From the NCBI GenBank assembly GCA_964204605.1, contig OZ123195.1:372001-436000 (forward strand): DNA of 64,000 nt, read 5' to 3'. A model generated the notes under the pieces. The model did no database searches. It worked only from the letters and a program-made list of their open reading frames with translations, and was not told the DNA's origin. The DNA is from UBA961 sp014191195 (lineage in GTDB: Bacteria; Bacteroidota; Ignavibacteria; Kapaibacteriales; UBA961). Positions 33,778 through 43,445 of this stretch are shown here, piece after piece; position 1 is the first letter of the stretch; every line of letters starts with the position of its first letter. A program made the translations under genes and the position numbers.

Positions 33778-33833
33778 AAATGTGGATAATTTTATATGCG
33801 TAAACGAAAAAATTTAACTAATTTTCACGAACC

Positions 33834-34400
33834 TTGAACATACTTGTTACACACTCAAGTGAATTGATGCCCAGTAGTTACTTTGTAAATGCCGATTATA
33901 CTGATAGTAAGCACTTCATTTCTATTAACTTAGAAGAATCTGGAATAGTTCATATATTAGAAAATGAATTTTCTATTTCAATTATAAGTGAATATCCTTG
34001 TATACTTAAGCTTCATGATAATAAAACTGGAAATGATACAATTGTATATGCACATGTTCAAGGAAATACAGTTGAGCTTTCTTTAAATGGTTATAGTTAT
34101 CCGGCATATATTCTCAATGATATTCAATATCATTATCAGAAATTACTTCAATCTAGTAATGTAACATCTAAATCTGTCAACAAATTACTAGCACCGATGC
34201 CAGGATTATTAAAAGATATTCTTTGTACCGAAGGAAAAAGTGTCCGAAAAGGAGAAACACTTTTTGTATTAGAAGCCATGAAAATGGAGAATTCTATAAA
34301 AGCTCCTGTTCATGGTATGGTGTCGAAAGTGAGTACTCAGATTGGAAAGGCTATTGAAAAAGGCTCTGTATTATGTATCATACAGACATTAGATAATTGA
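33834..34400 (+). CDS. Biotin/lipoyl-domain carrier protein (BCCP-like)
   Basis: A 188-residue protein whose C-terminal 75 residues form a biotinyl domain: LLAPMPGLLKDILCTEGKSVRKGETLFVLEAMKMENSI. The biotinylated lysine would be Lys150 of EAMKMEN, and the domain ends GSVLCIIQ. This type is usually the carrier subunit of acyl-CoA carboxylases. The N-terminal 110 residues resemble the small preceding domain of acetyl/propionyl-CoA carboxylase biotin carrier proteins. No carboxylase subunit is encoded nearby. The start may be TTG 33834 or ATG 33867; neither has a strong ribosome-binding site. Confidence 0.82.
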   Translation: MNILVTHSSELMPSSYFVNADYTDSKHFISINLEESGIVHILENEFSISIISEYPCILKLHDNKTGNDTIVYAHVQGNTVELSLNGYSYPAYILNDIQYHYQKLLQSSNVTSKSVNKLLAPMPGLLKDILCTEGKSVRKGETLFVLEAMKMENSIKAPVHGMVSKVSTQIGKAIEKGSVLCIIQTLDN

Positions 34401-34446
34401 TAAAAACTTTACTGATTTTTTTCGTTTTTCACAACAAGGTTACCCT

Positions 34447-37197
34447 ATGAAAAGACGCATTGTTACTCTTTTCGGTATTGCCGTTATTTGTGGTTTAATA
34501 ACCATGCCTGTTTTGGCAAACAAAGCAGAATACAAAATTCGACATGCAATGAAAATTGCAGCTGAAAGAGCACCAGAAGTCCCATTATTTTTGTATGCAG
34601 CTACAATCAATCCGGATGAAGATGCTTCCCAAGCTTTGAAATCGAAAAATATCAAGATTGTTAATCTTGGTCCTGTTATTAACTCCGGTGCAGATGAATA
34701 TGCTCCAACGGTTACTGCAGATGGTAAAACATTATTTTTTGTTTCGAACAGAAAGGGAAGTAAAGTAAGTAAAGAGGTAGATTATCGTGGCCCGGCATCA
34801 GATGATTTTTGGGCAGCATCTAAAGAGGAACGTTTAGATATGTTCCCAGCTGGTTCTGTATCAAATATTGAACCAGAGCCAAAAGAAAGTAAAAACACTG
34901 TTAATACCATTTTTAATGAAGGTGCAGCCTCCATTTCATCAGATGGTCAGCGTTTGATCTTTACAGCATGTGATCGCCAAGATGGATTTGGTTCTTGTGA
35001 TTTGTATGAAACTACCATTGACGGGGTAAAATGGGGTAAGCCATCTAATCTAGGAAAAAATGTAAATTCAAGCTTTTGGGATTCACAACCATCTTTATCT
35101 CCAGATGGAAATAGAGTGTATTATTCCTCAAATCGTATAGGACCAAATAATACTGAAAATGACATAAGCAATGAGAATTATGATATTTGGTATTCAGATT
35201 TTGACGAAGACAAAGGCGAGTGGTCTTTGGCAAAAAATTTGGGAAGTATTGTTAATACAGGCAAACAAGAATTAGGACCATTTATTGCTAAAGATGGTGT
35301 TACACTTTATTTTGCTTCTACTGGCCATATACCAAATCTTGGAGAAAAAGATTTCTATTATACCACGCTTACAGATCCCGAAAAAAATATTTGGACAAAG
35401 CCTCAACCAATTCCATATCCTGGAATTAATTCAAAAGATGATGAAGAATTTATATCTTTCCCAGCTTCTGGTGATGTTATTTATTTCTCTTCAAATAGAA
35501 ACTATGATAATGCCCAAGGTGAACAAGATATCTTTATGGCATTTGTTCCGCCATTATCAAGAGCAGTTATTGTACGTGTTTTTGTAAATGATGAATGTAC
35601 AAATGAATCAGTTCCTGCTTCTGTAACAATCGAGAATTTAACTACTGGTTCAAAGAAAACAGATTCGGTTACCACCAGTAAAAAAGAATTTCAATATGTG
35701 GTTATGAATTCTGATTATGGTAAAGGTAAAGATGCTGGCAAAACTATTAAGTATAGAATTACAGCTGAAAACTCTAATTATGGTAAAAAAGTAGAAGAAA
35801 TTATTGTTACAAAGCCTGAAACTACCTATGATAATGATAAAGCAAAAGAGTCTCAAGAAGAACCACCTGTTAGAATATTATTGGGTAGGCGCCCTGTACT
35901 TTCAGCAGAAATGGAATATTCTGATTTTATCAAACGTGCCTCTAAAAAGAAGCCTGAATTAGCTTCTTGGAAGGGATTAGTATTAGAAGAAGTTGCTACA
36001 ATCGATTTGTTTCCATTATTACCATATATTTTCTTTGATTCTACTTCTTCAAGTATTCCTAGCCGTTACAGACTATTTTCATCTTTTGACCAGACATCAG
36101 GTTTTTCTGATGAAAAAGTACAAGGTGATAAGAATGCCAAAACACCAGAAAAATATTATGATATCTTGAATATTTATGGATATCGTCTTACTAAACATCC
36201 TAATGTAAAAGTAAAAGTTACTGGATGTAATGATGATGTTTCGGCTGGTGAAAAAGGCGATATGGCATTATCAGAAAAACGTGCTCAGGTAATATTTAAT
36301 TACTTGAAAAATGTTTGGCATATATCCGAAGATCGTCTAACACTAGAAAAAAGAGGATTACCTGATGATAAAGTAGCATCTAAAACAAGTGATAAAGACC
36401 CTCAAAGTAAATTATATTCTAATGTCGAAAATCGTCGTACAGAATTATCCTTTACTGGTGATGCAGAAGACGTTTGGAATGTAATGAAGCCTTTGATAGA
36501 TAGAGATCCTACTATATTTCCTTCTCCATTGTCTATGAATTTTATCATGAATAATGGTATCGATGAGGCACTTATTGCTTCTCGCCGCATTCAAATTATG
36601 CGTAGTGATAAAGAATGGGCTACATTAAATCAAGTAGGTAAAAATGAAGCATCGTATACATGGAATTGGAAAGATAAAACGGGTGCCGAATTAAAAGAAA
36701 GTGTTACAGAAGAAACTCCTTTTACAGCTAAACTTATCGTAAAAAGTATCAATGGAACTGAATGTATTTCAGACCCAATTACTATAAAAGTAATGATAGT
36801 TATAAATAAGCCAGGTGTCAAAGTTGAAAAAGCTGGTGCTAAAACACGTGAAACATATAAACTTGTTCTATTTCCATTCAATAGATATGATGCAGGTCCA
36901 TTCAATGAAAGAATTCTTAAAGAATTCGTGTATACTCGAACAACACCTAAATCTGATATAGCTATAGAAGGCCATACTGATGTTATAGGAATGTTCGAAT
37001 CGAATGGTAAATTGTCTGGCAATCGAGCCAAAACAGTTGAAACAGGAATTCGTGGTGCAACAAAGAATCAATTCCAATCACTTGAATCAAAAGGTGTTGG
37101 AGAAGAACAAGAATTCTTTATTAATCAATTGCCCGAAGGACGTTTGTACAATAGAACTGTTCAGATTAGTATTCAAACACCAATCGAAGAAGACTAG
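34447..37197 (+). CDS. PD40 propeller / dual OmpA-like envelope protein
   Basis: A 916-residue exported protein (signal peptide about 1-25, ending VLANK). An N-terminal PD40/WD40-like propeller (about 75-370) contains repeats such as GADEYAPTVTADGKTLFFVSNR, SFWDSQPSLSPDGNRVYYSSNR and TLYFASTG. A beta domain follows (about 375-460). Two OmpA-like domains follow: one about 560-670 (FPLLPYIFFDSTS...LSEKRAQVIFNYLK...NRRTELSF) and one C-terminal about 800-916 (LVLFPFNRYDAGPFN...IEGHTDVIG...NRTVQISIQTP). It probably anchors an outer-membrane complex to peptidoglycan. The C-terminal architecture is shared with the protein at 61085. A terminator follows. Confidence 0.85.
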   Translation: MKRRIVTLFGIAVICGLITMPVLANKAEYKIRHAMKIAAERAPEVPLFLYAATINPDEDASQALKSKNIKIVNLGPVINSGADEYAPTVTADGKTLFFVSNRKGSKVSKEVDYRGPASDDFWAASKEERLDMFPAGSVSNIEPEPKESKNTVNTIFNEGAASISSDGQRLIFTACDRQDGFGSCDLYETTIDGVKWGKPSNLGKNVNSSFWDSQPSLSPDGNRVYYSSNRIGPNNTENDISNENYDIWYSDFDEDKGEWSLAKNLGSIVNTGKQELGPFIAKDGVTLYFASTGHIPNLGEKDFYYTTLTDPEKNIWTKPQPIPYPGINSKDDEEFISFPASGDVIYFSSNRNYDNAQGEQDIFMAFVPPLSRAVIVRVFVNDECTNESVPASVTIENLTTGSKKTDSVTTSKKEFQYVVMNSDYGKGKDAGKTIKYRITAENSNYGKKVEEIIVTKPETTYDNDKAKESQEEPPVRILLGRRPVLSAEMEYSDFIKRASKKKPELASWKGLVLEEVATIDLFPLLPYIFFDSTSSSIPSRYRLFSSFDQTSGFSDEKVQGDKNAKTPEKYYDILNIYGYRLTKHPNVKVKVTGCNDDVSAGEKGDMALSEKRAQVIFNYLKNVWHISEDRLTLEKRGLPDDKVASKTSDKDPQSKLYSNVENRRTELSFTGDAEDVWNVMKPLIDRDPTIFPSPLSMNFIMNNGIDEALIASRRIQIMRSDKEWATLNQVGKNEASYTWNWKDKTGAELKESVTEETPFTAKLIVKSINGTECISDPITIKVMIVINKPGVKVEKAGAKTRETYKLVLFPFNRYDAGPFNERILKEFVYTRTTPKSDIAIEGHTDVIGMFESNGKLSGNRAKTVETGIRGATKNQFQSLESKGVGEEQEFFINQLPEGRLYNRTVQISIQTPIEED

Positions 37198-37218
37198 TGT
37201 AGTTTCTGCTTATTAATG

Positions 37219-37253
37219 AAAGGCTGTGTATAAGTTATGCACAGCCTTTTTTT
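37219..37253 (+). terminator. Rho-independent terminator after the PD40/OmpA gene
   Basis: A perfect 10-base stem (AAAGGCTGTG and CACAGCCTTT, 11-base loop) runs into a tract of seven T residues, 22 bases after the stop at 37197. Confidence 0.92.
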
Positions 37254-37282
37254 ATTCTTAATATATATAGAGGCTGTTCCCT

Positions 37283-37290
37283 TATATTTG
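37283..37290 (+). promoter_or_regulatory. Bacteroidota-type -7 promoter element (TATATTTG)
   Basis: TATATTTG matches the Bacteroidota -7 consensus TAnnTTTG. It lies just after the terminator and 34 bases before ATG 37324. No clear -33 TTG element is seen, so confidence is limited. Confidence 0.4.
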
Positions 37291-37323
37291 TGCTTAATAA
37301 AGACATTTACAAGTAGAAAAACA

Positions 37324-38697
37324 ATGGCATTTATACGATCAATTTCTGGATTAAGAGCAACATTAGGTACAGGACTTCAGCCTGAAATTATTAGTAGATA
37401 TGCTGCTGCTTTTGCACAATATTGTCCCGAAGGACCAATAGTTATTGGAAGAGACGGCCGTCCCTCTGGATTATGGATGGAACATATTCTTATTGGAACT
37501 TTACAAGCTTGTGGCAGAGATATATTGTTATTAGGTATTGCACCAACACCAACTATTCAATTACAAACAGAACATTCTGAAGCTGCAGGTGGAATATCAA
37601 TAACAGCTTCACATAATCCTCAAGAGTGGAATGGATTGAAATTTCTAGGTTCTGATGGAGTTTTTTTAGACGAACAACAGAATAGAGAATTCTGGTACAT
37701 AGTGGATAATTTTCCTCATGATTCATCAGAAAATATCATTCCTGGTACGATATATACTGTAGATAATGCGGTAGAATATCATTGCAATGCTGTCATTTCA
37801 TCCATCGAATCAATTACAAAACAATCTTGTTCCTTGGGTAAACAATATACAGTAGTTGTGGATGCCGTGCATGCTTCGGGAAGCAAATTTATACCTAGAT
37901 TATTAGAATTATTAGGATGTGAAGTAATTCCATTGTTTTGTGATAATTCAGGTATGTTCCCACACATTCCAGAACCGATTCCACAGAATTTATATCAATT
38001 GTCGCAAGCTGTCCTAACCCATAAAGCAGACTTTGGAATAGCCATAGATCCAGATGCAGATAGATTGGTTCTTATTGATGAACATGGCATTGCCATTGGC
38101 GAAGAAAAAACAATTGCTTTATCTGTTAAGTCATTATTATCCATGATAGACACCAATGAAGTTCAAAGTGTTGTCGTTAATTTATCAACTTCAAGAATTA
38201 CAGATATTATTTCAGAAGAATATAAAGCCAAAATATTTAGAAGTCCAGTTGGGGAAATTAATGTTGTAAAAGCAATGAAACAACATAATGCAATTATAGG
38301 TGGGGAAGGTAGTGGTGGCGTTATCTTACCAAGTTGTCATTATGGAAGAGATTCTTTGGTTGGAATTGCATTGATTATTGCTTTGCTAAGATGTGAACAT
38401 TCAACATTGAGTAAGATATCTGATAGTTTGCCAAAAAGATATATAGCTAAAGGTAAATCAAATTGGGACAGAGATCCACAATTACTTTATAAAAGAATTG
38501 CTGATACTTTGGGTGAACATCCACATCAGATTAGATATGACGATGGGATATGGATGGACTTTGGATTGAGTTGGATACATGTACGAATATCTAATACTGA
38601 ACCCATTGTCAGATTTATAGCAGAAAGTGATTCAGAAAAAAATGCAGAAGACTATCGTACATTAATTGAATCTATTGTAATGGACTCAAATACTTGA
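37324..38697 (+). CDS. glmM: Phosphohexomutase, probable phosphoglucosamine mutase
   Basis: A 457-residue alpha-D-phosphohexomutase. The phosphoserine loop is TASHNPQEWNGLKF (Ser96), the magnesium loop is IDPDADR (Asp242, 244, 246), the sugar-binding loop is GEGSGGVILP, and the phosphate-binding loop is RISNTEPIVRFIAES. The GlmM, phosphomannomutase and phosphoglucomutase types share these motifs; this compact form is usually called phosphoglucosamine mutase in Bacteroidota and would make GlcN-1-P for cell-wall and lipid A precursors. ATG 37324 is preferred over an earlier start that would overlap the terminator region. Confidence 0.85.
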   Translation: MAFIRSISGLRATLGTGLQPEIISRYAAAFAQYCPEGPIVIGRDGRPSGLWMEHILIGTLQACGRDILLLGIAPTPTIQLQTEHSEAAGGISITASHNPQEWNGLKFLGSDGVFLDEQQNREFWYIVDNFPHDSSENIIPGTIYTVDNAVEYHCNAVISSIESITKQSCSLGKQYTVVVDAVHASGSKFIPRLLELLGCEVIPLFCDNSGMFPHIPEPIPQNLYQLSQAVLTHKADFGIAIDPDADRLVLIDEHGIAIGEEKTIALSVKSLLSMIDTNEVQSVVVNLSTSRITDIISEEYKAKIFRSPVGEINVVKAMKQHNAIIGGEGSGGVILPSCHYGRDSLVGIALIIALLRCEHSTLSKISDSLPKRYIAKGKSNWDRDPQLLYKRIADTLGEHPHQIRYDDGIWMDFGLSWIHVRISNTEPIVRFIAESDSEKNAEDYRTLIESIVMDSNT

Positions 38698-38757
38698 TAC
38701 ATTCGAACGTTATGCATATTAAATGTATGTTCTATCTATGCCTATCACAAATGTAAT

Positions 38758-39429
38758 ATGAAATTCATCAGATATATGCTTTTAGCATTCTTATTAGTGA
38801 TATGTTTAGTACCAATTCAAGCACAACAACAAAACAGTTTGCTTAAAATCGGAAGAGTAAAATATTCAGGCGGTGGGGATTGGTATAATGATCAATCTTC
38901 TGAAGTGAATCTTTTAGCATATATTAGAAAACATACAACAATTCAAGTAGAACCTAAATATGAATATGTAGATATTTCATCTGATAATATATTTCAGTAT
39001 CCTATACTTTTCATGACAGGCCATGGTACTGTTAGTTTTTCAGATAATGAAGTAGCTAGATTAAAAGCATATTTAGAGCATGGAGGTTTCCTATATATTG
39101 ACGATGATTATGGCATGGACGCTTCTATTCGTAAAGAAATGAAAAAGGTGTTTCCATCACAAAATTTTATCGATTTACCCTTTAATCATCCTCTTTATTC
39201 ATCACATTTTGTTTTTCCAAATGGTATGCCAAAAATACATGAACATGATGCAAAAATACCTCAGGGACTTGGCCTTTTCCACAATGGTAAGCTCTGTGTG
39301 TTCTATACAGTAGAAACCAATCCAAGTGATGGCTGGGCAGATCCAGAAACTCATCATGATACAAATGAAAAACGTGAAATTTCCTTGAAAATTGGTACAA
39401 ACATTATTGTTTACGCTTTAACTAGATAA
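38758..39429 (+). CDS. DUF4159 domain exported protein
   Basis: A 223-residue protein with a signal peptide (about 1-22, ending IQAQQ). The DUF4159 core is clear: LLKIGRVKYSGGGDWYNDQSSEVNLLAYIRKHT, YPILFMTGHG, LEHGGFLYIDDDYGMD and FPSQNFIDLPFNHPLY. DUF4159 has a glutamine-amidotransferase-like Rossmann fold of unknown function. It is often found near MoxR/DUF58/von Willebrand-type genes and DUF4175-type proteins. Here a DUF4175-like protein follows six bases later, supporting a shared function at the membrane. Confidence 0.85.
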   Translation: MKFIRYMLLAFLLVICLVPIQAQQQNSLLKIGRVKYSGGGDWYNDQSSEVNLLAYIRKHTTIQVEPKYEYVDISSDNIFQYPILFMTGHGTVSFSDNEVARLKAYLEHGGFLYIDDDYGMDASIRKEMKKVFPSQNFIDLPFNHPLYSSHFVFPNGMPKIHEHDAKIPQGLGLFHNGKLCVFYTVETNPSDGWADPETHHDTNEKREISLKIGTNIIVYALTR

Positions 39430-39435
39430 TTTTAT

Positions 39436-42400
39436 ATGAATACAAATCCTATAGAAAAAGGATATGAGGATATTATTAAAAGGCTTGAAGAAGTTCAACA
39501 TTCAGAGCTCATTAATAATACTATTTCTGGATTACTTATTGGTATTTCATATATATCTATTATTGTTCTCTTTTTTTCTGCATTAGAAGCTATAGCTCAA
39601 GGTAATATTCAAACAAGAACAACATTATTTTATACATCTGTAATATTGTCTATTGTAGCCCTTGGTTCTCATGTATTCCCATCTATCATGTTATTAATCG
39701 GCATTGCAAAAAAAGATACATTATATCAATTAGCTAAAAGAGTTGGAGATGTGTACAGCGATATTCGAGACATTTTGCTGAATGCAATGCAATTATTAGA
39801 ATTTAATAAGCAAGGAACATCTAAAGAACTTGTATATGCTGCATTTTCATATGCATCATCATTAACAAAAGGGAAAGATTTTTCTGTAATACTTAATCAT
39901 GAAAAGAAAAAAAGGGCATTTCTTTTTTTTATACTATCAATAGTTATATCATCAATAAGTATTGTTGGGGTTCAATCTCTTCAATCTTCATTGTATAGGC
40001 TTTGGAATCATGATACATCATTTGTTCCACCTGCACCATTCTATTTAACGATATCTCCCCTTAATAAAGAACAATTAAGAGGTGAAAAAGCACGTATTTC
40101 TATCACTGTACACGGAACTATGCCTGCCTCTGTTTTTCTGATGCTAAAGCAAGGTAAACAGCAAAACTTCGAAAAATTTCAATTACAAACAGATTCTACT
40201 AATGGATATACCTATCAGATAGAATCACTTAAACAAAGTGTAGAGTTTTATGGAATGTCAGACTGGTTAAATGAACCAGTACAGACAGCCATTGGGAAGA
40301 TCACCGTCATTGATAGACCTCAGATACGTTCTATCTCAGGAACCGTTCAACCACCAGCATATAGTAAACAAGCATCAAAAACAATAAATGAACAAAATGC
40401 AGATATCATAAGTCTTATTGGTACTACAGTTCGATTATCTGTAGTTTCAAGCAAAGAAATAAGCAAAGCATCAATCATTGTATTGTATCCATCATATAAT
40501 CAAAAAGATACTGTGAATGGCAGTAAAGCCAAAAGATATGATACTGTTAGAATAGCATTACAAGGAGAATCAAGGGTTGCAAATGGAGGATTTACAGTTA
40601 AAAAAGATGGTGAATATTATATCGAAATTAAAGACAAAGATGGAAGAATAAATGAAGATCCACTCCATTATTCAATAACTACCATTCGTGATAATTTTCC
40701 CATTATTACATTGATAGAGCCAAATCATGATATTACTGTAAATGAACAAGCATTATTACCTATTTCTCTTCAAATAGCCGATGATTATGGATTTTCATCA
40801 TTAAAACTGTGGTATAGATTAGCTGAATCCAAATATGCTCCAGAGTCCAAAAGTTTTAGCTCGCTAAGTATTCCTATTCCAAATGGTGCTGTAAGCGCAG
40901 ATATACCTTATATGTGGGATATAAATCAAGCTGGAATTGCCCCAAGTGATCGATATGAATTCTATTGTGAAATCATAGATAATGATATTGTTACTGGTCC
41001 AAAATCTTCGAGAACATCAATTATTAGTGTTCGATTACCATCATTAGACGAAGTATTGTCTAATGCAGATTCAGTACAAGATAATGCAGTGAAAGATCTG
41101 GAAAAAACAGCTGCTGAAGCAAAAGAAATCTCTAAAGAATTGGATGAATTACAAAGAGAAATGCTGAAGCAACAACAAAATATGGATTGGAAAGATGCAA
41201 AAAAAGTAGAAAATCTGATGAAAAAGCAAGAAAATCTTCAAAAAAAAATGGATCAGATAGATCAAAAATTGCAAGATATCACCGAAAAGTTGCAGGATAA
41301 CAATGCGATTTCTCCAGAAACAATGGAGCAATATAAAGAGCTTCAAAAACTGATGCGAGAAGTAAATTCTCCTGAACTGCGGAAAGCAATGGAAGAAATG
41401 CAAAAAGCCATGCAACAATTAAGTCCTGAACAAATTCAACAAGCAATGAAACAAATGAAATTCAATGAAGAAGAATTTAGGAAGGGAATTGAAAGAACAA
41501 TGAATATTTTAAAGCGTTTACAAGCAGAACAAAAAACAGATGCTTTGCTTAAAAGAGCTGAAAAATTAGCAGAACAACAAGAACAATTGGCCAAAAAGAC
41601 GGAAAACACAAATCCATCTAATCAAGCAGAAAAAAAAGCTAATGAATTAGAAAACAAAGCATTGCAGCAAGACTTAAAAGATATGGCAAAAGAACTTAAA
41701 GATCTTGAACAATTAATGAAAGATCTTGCTCAACAAATGCCCATGAAAGAACTTGAAAAAGCAAAAGAGGAATTAGCTGAGCAAGAAACATCTCAAGAAA
41801 TGCAAGAAGCTTCTGATGAAATGCAAAAAGGGGATATGAAAAAGTCTGCTCAAAAGCAGAAAAAAGCTGCTCAAAATGTTAAGAAATTTGCCCAACAAAT
41901 GAAAAAGCTAAAGCAAGAGATGAAAAAAAATATGAATAAAGAAGCCATCAGGCAAATGCAGAAATCATTGCAAGATGCTTTAAGTATGTCTAAACAAGAA
42001 GAAGCCCAAAAACAGAAAACAGAATCATTAGATTTTAATTCTAATCAATTACAAAAAGCAGCCCAAGACCAAGCGCAATTGCAAGATCAATTAGCAAATA
42101 TGGCTGCCCAAATGATGCAATTGGCACAAAAGACAACAAAAGTAAGTCCTGAAATGGTAAAAGAGATGTCTAATGCAATGCAAGAAATGCAAAAAGCATC
42201 TGAACAATTATCTCAAAGAAATCCTTCGAATGCGGCTCAATCTCAAATGGCTGCTATGAGTTCATTAAATAAAGCATCCATTCAAATGCAAGATGCCTTA
42301 AATAAGATGAAAGGTGAAGGTGATGGATCTTGTGATAATCCCGGAGGGCAGGGCCAAGCAAAAGCAGGCAGTGGAGGTATGATGCAACAATTGCAGAAAA

Positions 42401-42927
42401 TGGCAGGTATGCAGCAACAGATTAATTCAGGAATGCCACAACCTGGACAAGATGGAAGTTTGTCTCCGCAACAACAACAGCAATTAGCTCGATTAGCAGG
42501 GCAACAAGGTAAAGCTCAACAAGCTATGGAAGAATTAGCCAAACAACAAACTGATCCAACTGGTAAAAGAAAATCATTAGGCGATTTAAAGAAAATAGCA
42601 GATGAAATGCGAGAGATTGTTGCTGATATGGAAAGTGGAATCATCACTCCAGAAACTAGAAGAAGACAAGAAAGGATTTTGTCTAGGTTATTAGATGCTT
42701 CTAGATCAATGAACGAAAGAGATTATGATAAAGACAGAGAATCCAGAAGTGGACAAGATATAACTGTAAAAAGTCCTCCGCAGTTAAATCTTAGCTCTCC
42801 AGAAGGAAGAAATAAAGCAATGCAAGATGTGCTTAGATCTTTAGGAAAAGGGTATACAAAAGACTATGAAATTCTTATCAGACAATATTTTGACCGCTTA
42901 CAAACTAAACGTACTGTGTTACAATAA
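39436..42927 (+). CDS. DUF4175-like membrane protein with long coiled coil
   Basis: A 1163-residue protein. Three hydrophobic segments (about 27-52, 63-88 and 161-182) form a membrane N-terminus. A beta-rich extracytoplasmic part follows (about 200-540). About 500 residues of Gln, Met, Lys and Glu-rich coiled coil come next (EMQKAMQQL-type repeats, about 550-1060), with a Gly/Gln-rich break near 955-1010. The C-terminal 90 residues include LSSPEGRNKAMQDVLRSLGKGYTKDYEILIRQYF. It resembles the DUF4175 proteins that accompany DUF4159 in Bacteroidota; their function is unknown. The C-terminus may contact a partner, and the stop overlaps the next start by one base. Confidence 0.75.
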   Translation: MNTNPIEKGYEDIIKRLEEVQHSELINNTISGLLIGISYISIIVLFFSALEAIAQGNIQTRTTLFYTSVILSIVALGSHVFPSIMLLIGIAKKDTLYQLAKRVGDVYSDIRDILLNAMQLLEFNKQGTSKELVYAAFSYASSLTKGKDFSVILNHEKKKRAFLFFILSIVISSISIVGVQSLQSSLYRLWNHDTSFVPPAPFYLTISPLNKEQLRGEKARISITVHGTMPASVFLMLKQGKQQNFEKFQLQTDSTNGYTYQIESLKQSVEFYGMSDWLNEPVQTAIGKITVIDRPQIRSISGTVQPPAYSKQASKTINEQNADIISLIGTTVRLSVVSSKEISKASIIVLYPSYNQKDTVNGSKAKRYDTVRIALQGESRVANGGFTVKKDGEYYIEIKDKDGRINEDPLHYSITTIRDNFPIITLIEPNHDITVNEQALLPISLQIADDYGFSSLKLWYRLAESKYAPESKSFSSLSIPIPNGAVSADIPYMWDINQAGIAPSDRYEFYCEIIDNDIVTGPKSSRTSIISVRLPSLDEVLSNADSVQDNAVKDLEKTAAEAKEISKELDELQREMLKQQQNMDWKDAKKVENLMKKQENLQKKMDQIDQKLQDITEKLQDNNAISPETMEQYKELQKLMREVNSPELRKAMEEMQKAMQQLSPEQIQQAMKQMKFNEEEFRKGIERTMNILKRLQAEQKTDALLKRAEKLAEQQEQLAKKTENTNPSNQAEKKANELENKALQQDLKDMAKELKDLEQLMKDLAQQMPMKELEKAKEELAEQETSQEMQEASDEMQKGDMKKSAQKQKKAAQNVKKFAQQMKKLKQEMKKNMNKEAIRQMQKSLQDALSMSKQEEAQKQKTESLDFNSNQLQKAAQDQAQLQDQLANMAAQMMQLAQKTTKVSPEMVKEMSNAMQEMQKASEQLSQRNPSNAAQSQMAAMSSLNKASIQMQDALNKMKGEGDGSCDNPGGQGQAKAGSGGMMQQLQKMAGMQQQINSGMPQPGQDGSLSPQQQQQLARLAGQQGKAQQAMEELAKQQTDPTGKRKSLGDLKKIADEMREIVADMESGIITPETRRRQERILSRLLDASRSMNERDYDKDRESRSGQDITVKSPPQLNLSSPEGRNKAMQDVLRSLGKGYTKDYEILIRQYFDRLQTKRTVLQ

Positions 42928-43445
42928 TGCTATATAAAGTACATTATACTTTGCTTCTACCTTTATTGGCATGGATCTTTATCCATAGCGCTCAAAATAT
43001 TAATGCCCAAAACCAAGGAAGAGTTATCTCTTTTTCACAAATTGATTCTTTGCTTCATAATACTGATGATACATTATATGTCATAAACTTTTGGGCAACA
43101 TGGTGTAAGCCATGCGTCGAAGAATTACCAATATTTGAAGAAATTAATGCGAAGTATAAAAATCAATCAGTAAAAGTTCTTTTAATTAGTTTGGATTTTA
43201 TACAAGACAAAGAGAAAATTCTTCTTCCTTTCATAAAAAAGAAAGATATACAATCCGAGATAGTATTATTAAAAGCTGAAAATCCAAATGAATGGATAGA
43301 TAAAGTTGATAGTGAGTGGAGTGGTGCTTTACCAGCTACTTTACTTATTAATAATCAAAAAAAAATCCGCATATTCTTTGAAAAACAATTTAAACATGAA
43401 GAATTACAAGATATTATTACACAATTATTAAAGAGTGAATTATGA
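42927..43445 (+). CDS. TlpA-like thioredoxin-fold protein
   Basis: A 172-residue exported thioredoxin-fold protein. The N-terminal hydrophobic segment (about 8-27) is a signal peptide or anchor. The redox motif is FWATWCKPCVEELP (Cys60 and Cys63), typical of TlpA/ResA-type thiol-disulfide reductases acting outside the cytoplasm. The cis-Pro segment is GALPATLLINNQ. It begins on the last base of the preceding gene and overlaps the next by four bases (ATGA), so it is translationally coupled to both. Confidence 0.87.
   Translation: MLYKVHYTLLLPLLAWIFIHSAQNINAQNQGRVISFSQIDSLLHNTDDTLYVINFWATWCKPCVEELPIFEEINAKYKNQSVKVLLISLDFIQDKEKILLPFIKKKDIQSEIVLLKAENPNEWIDKVDSEWSGALPATLLINNQKKIRIFFEKQFKHEELQDIITQLLKSEL

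Noticed and set aside
35045..35856. Several short frames on both strands inside the PD40/OmpA gene
   Set aside because: They are shadows of a long gene with clear domains; no start sites or families support them.
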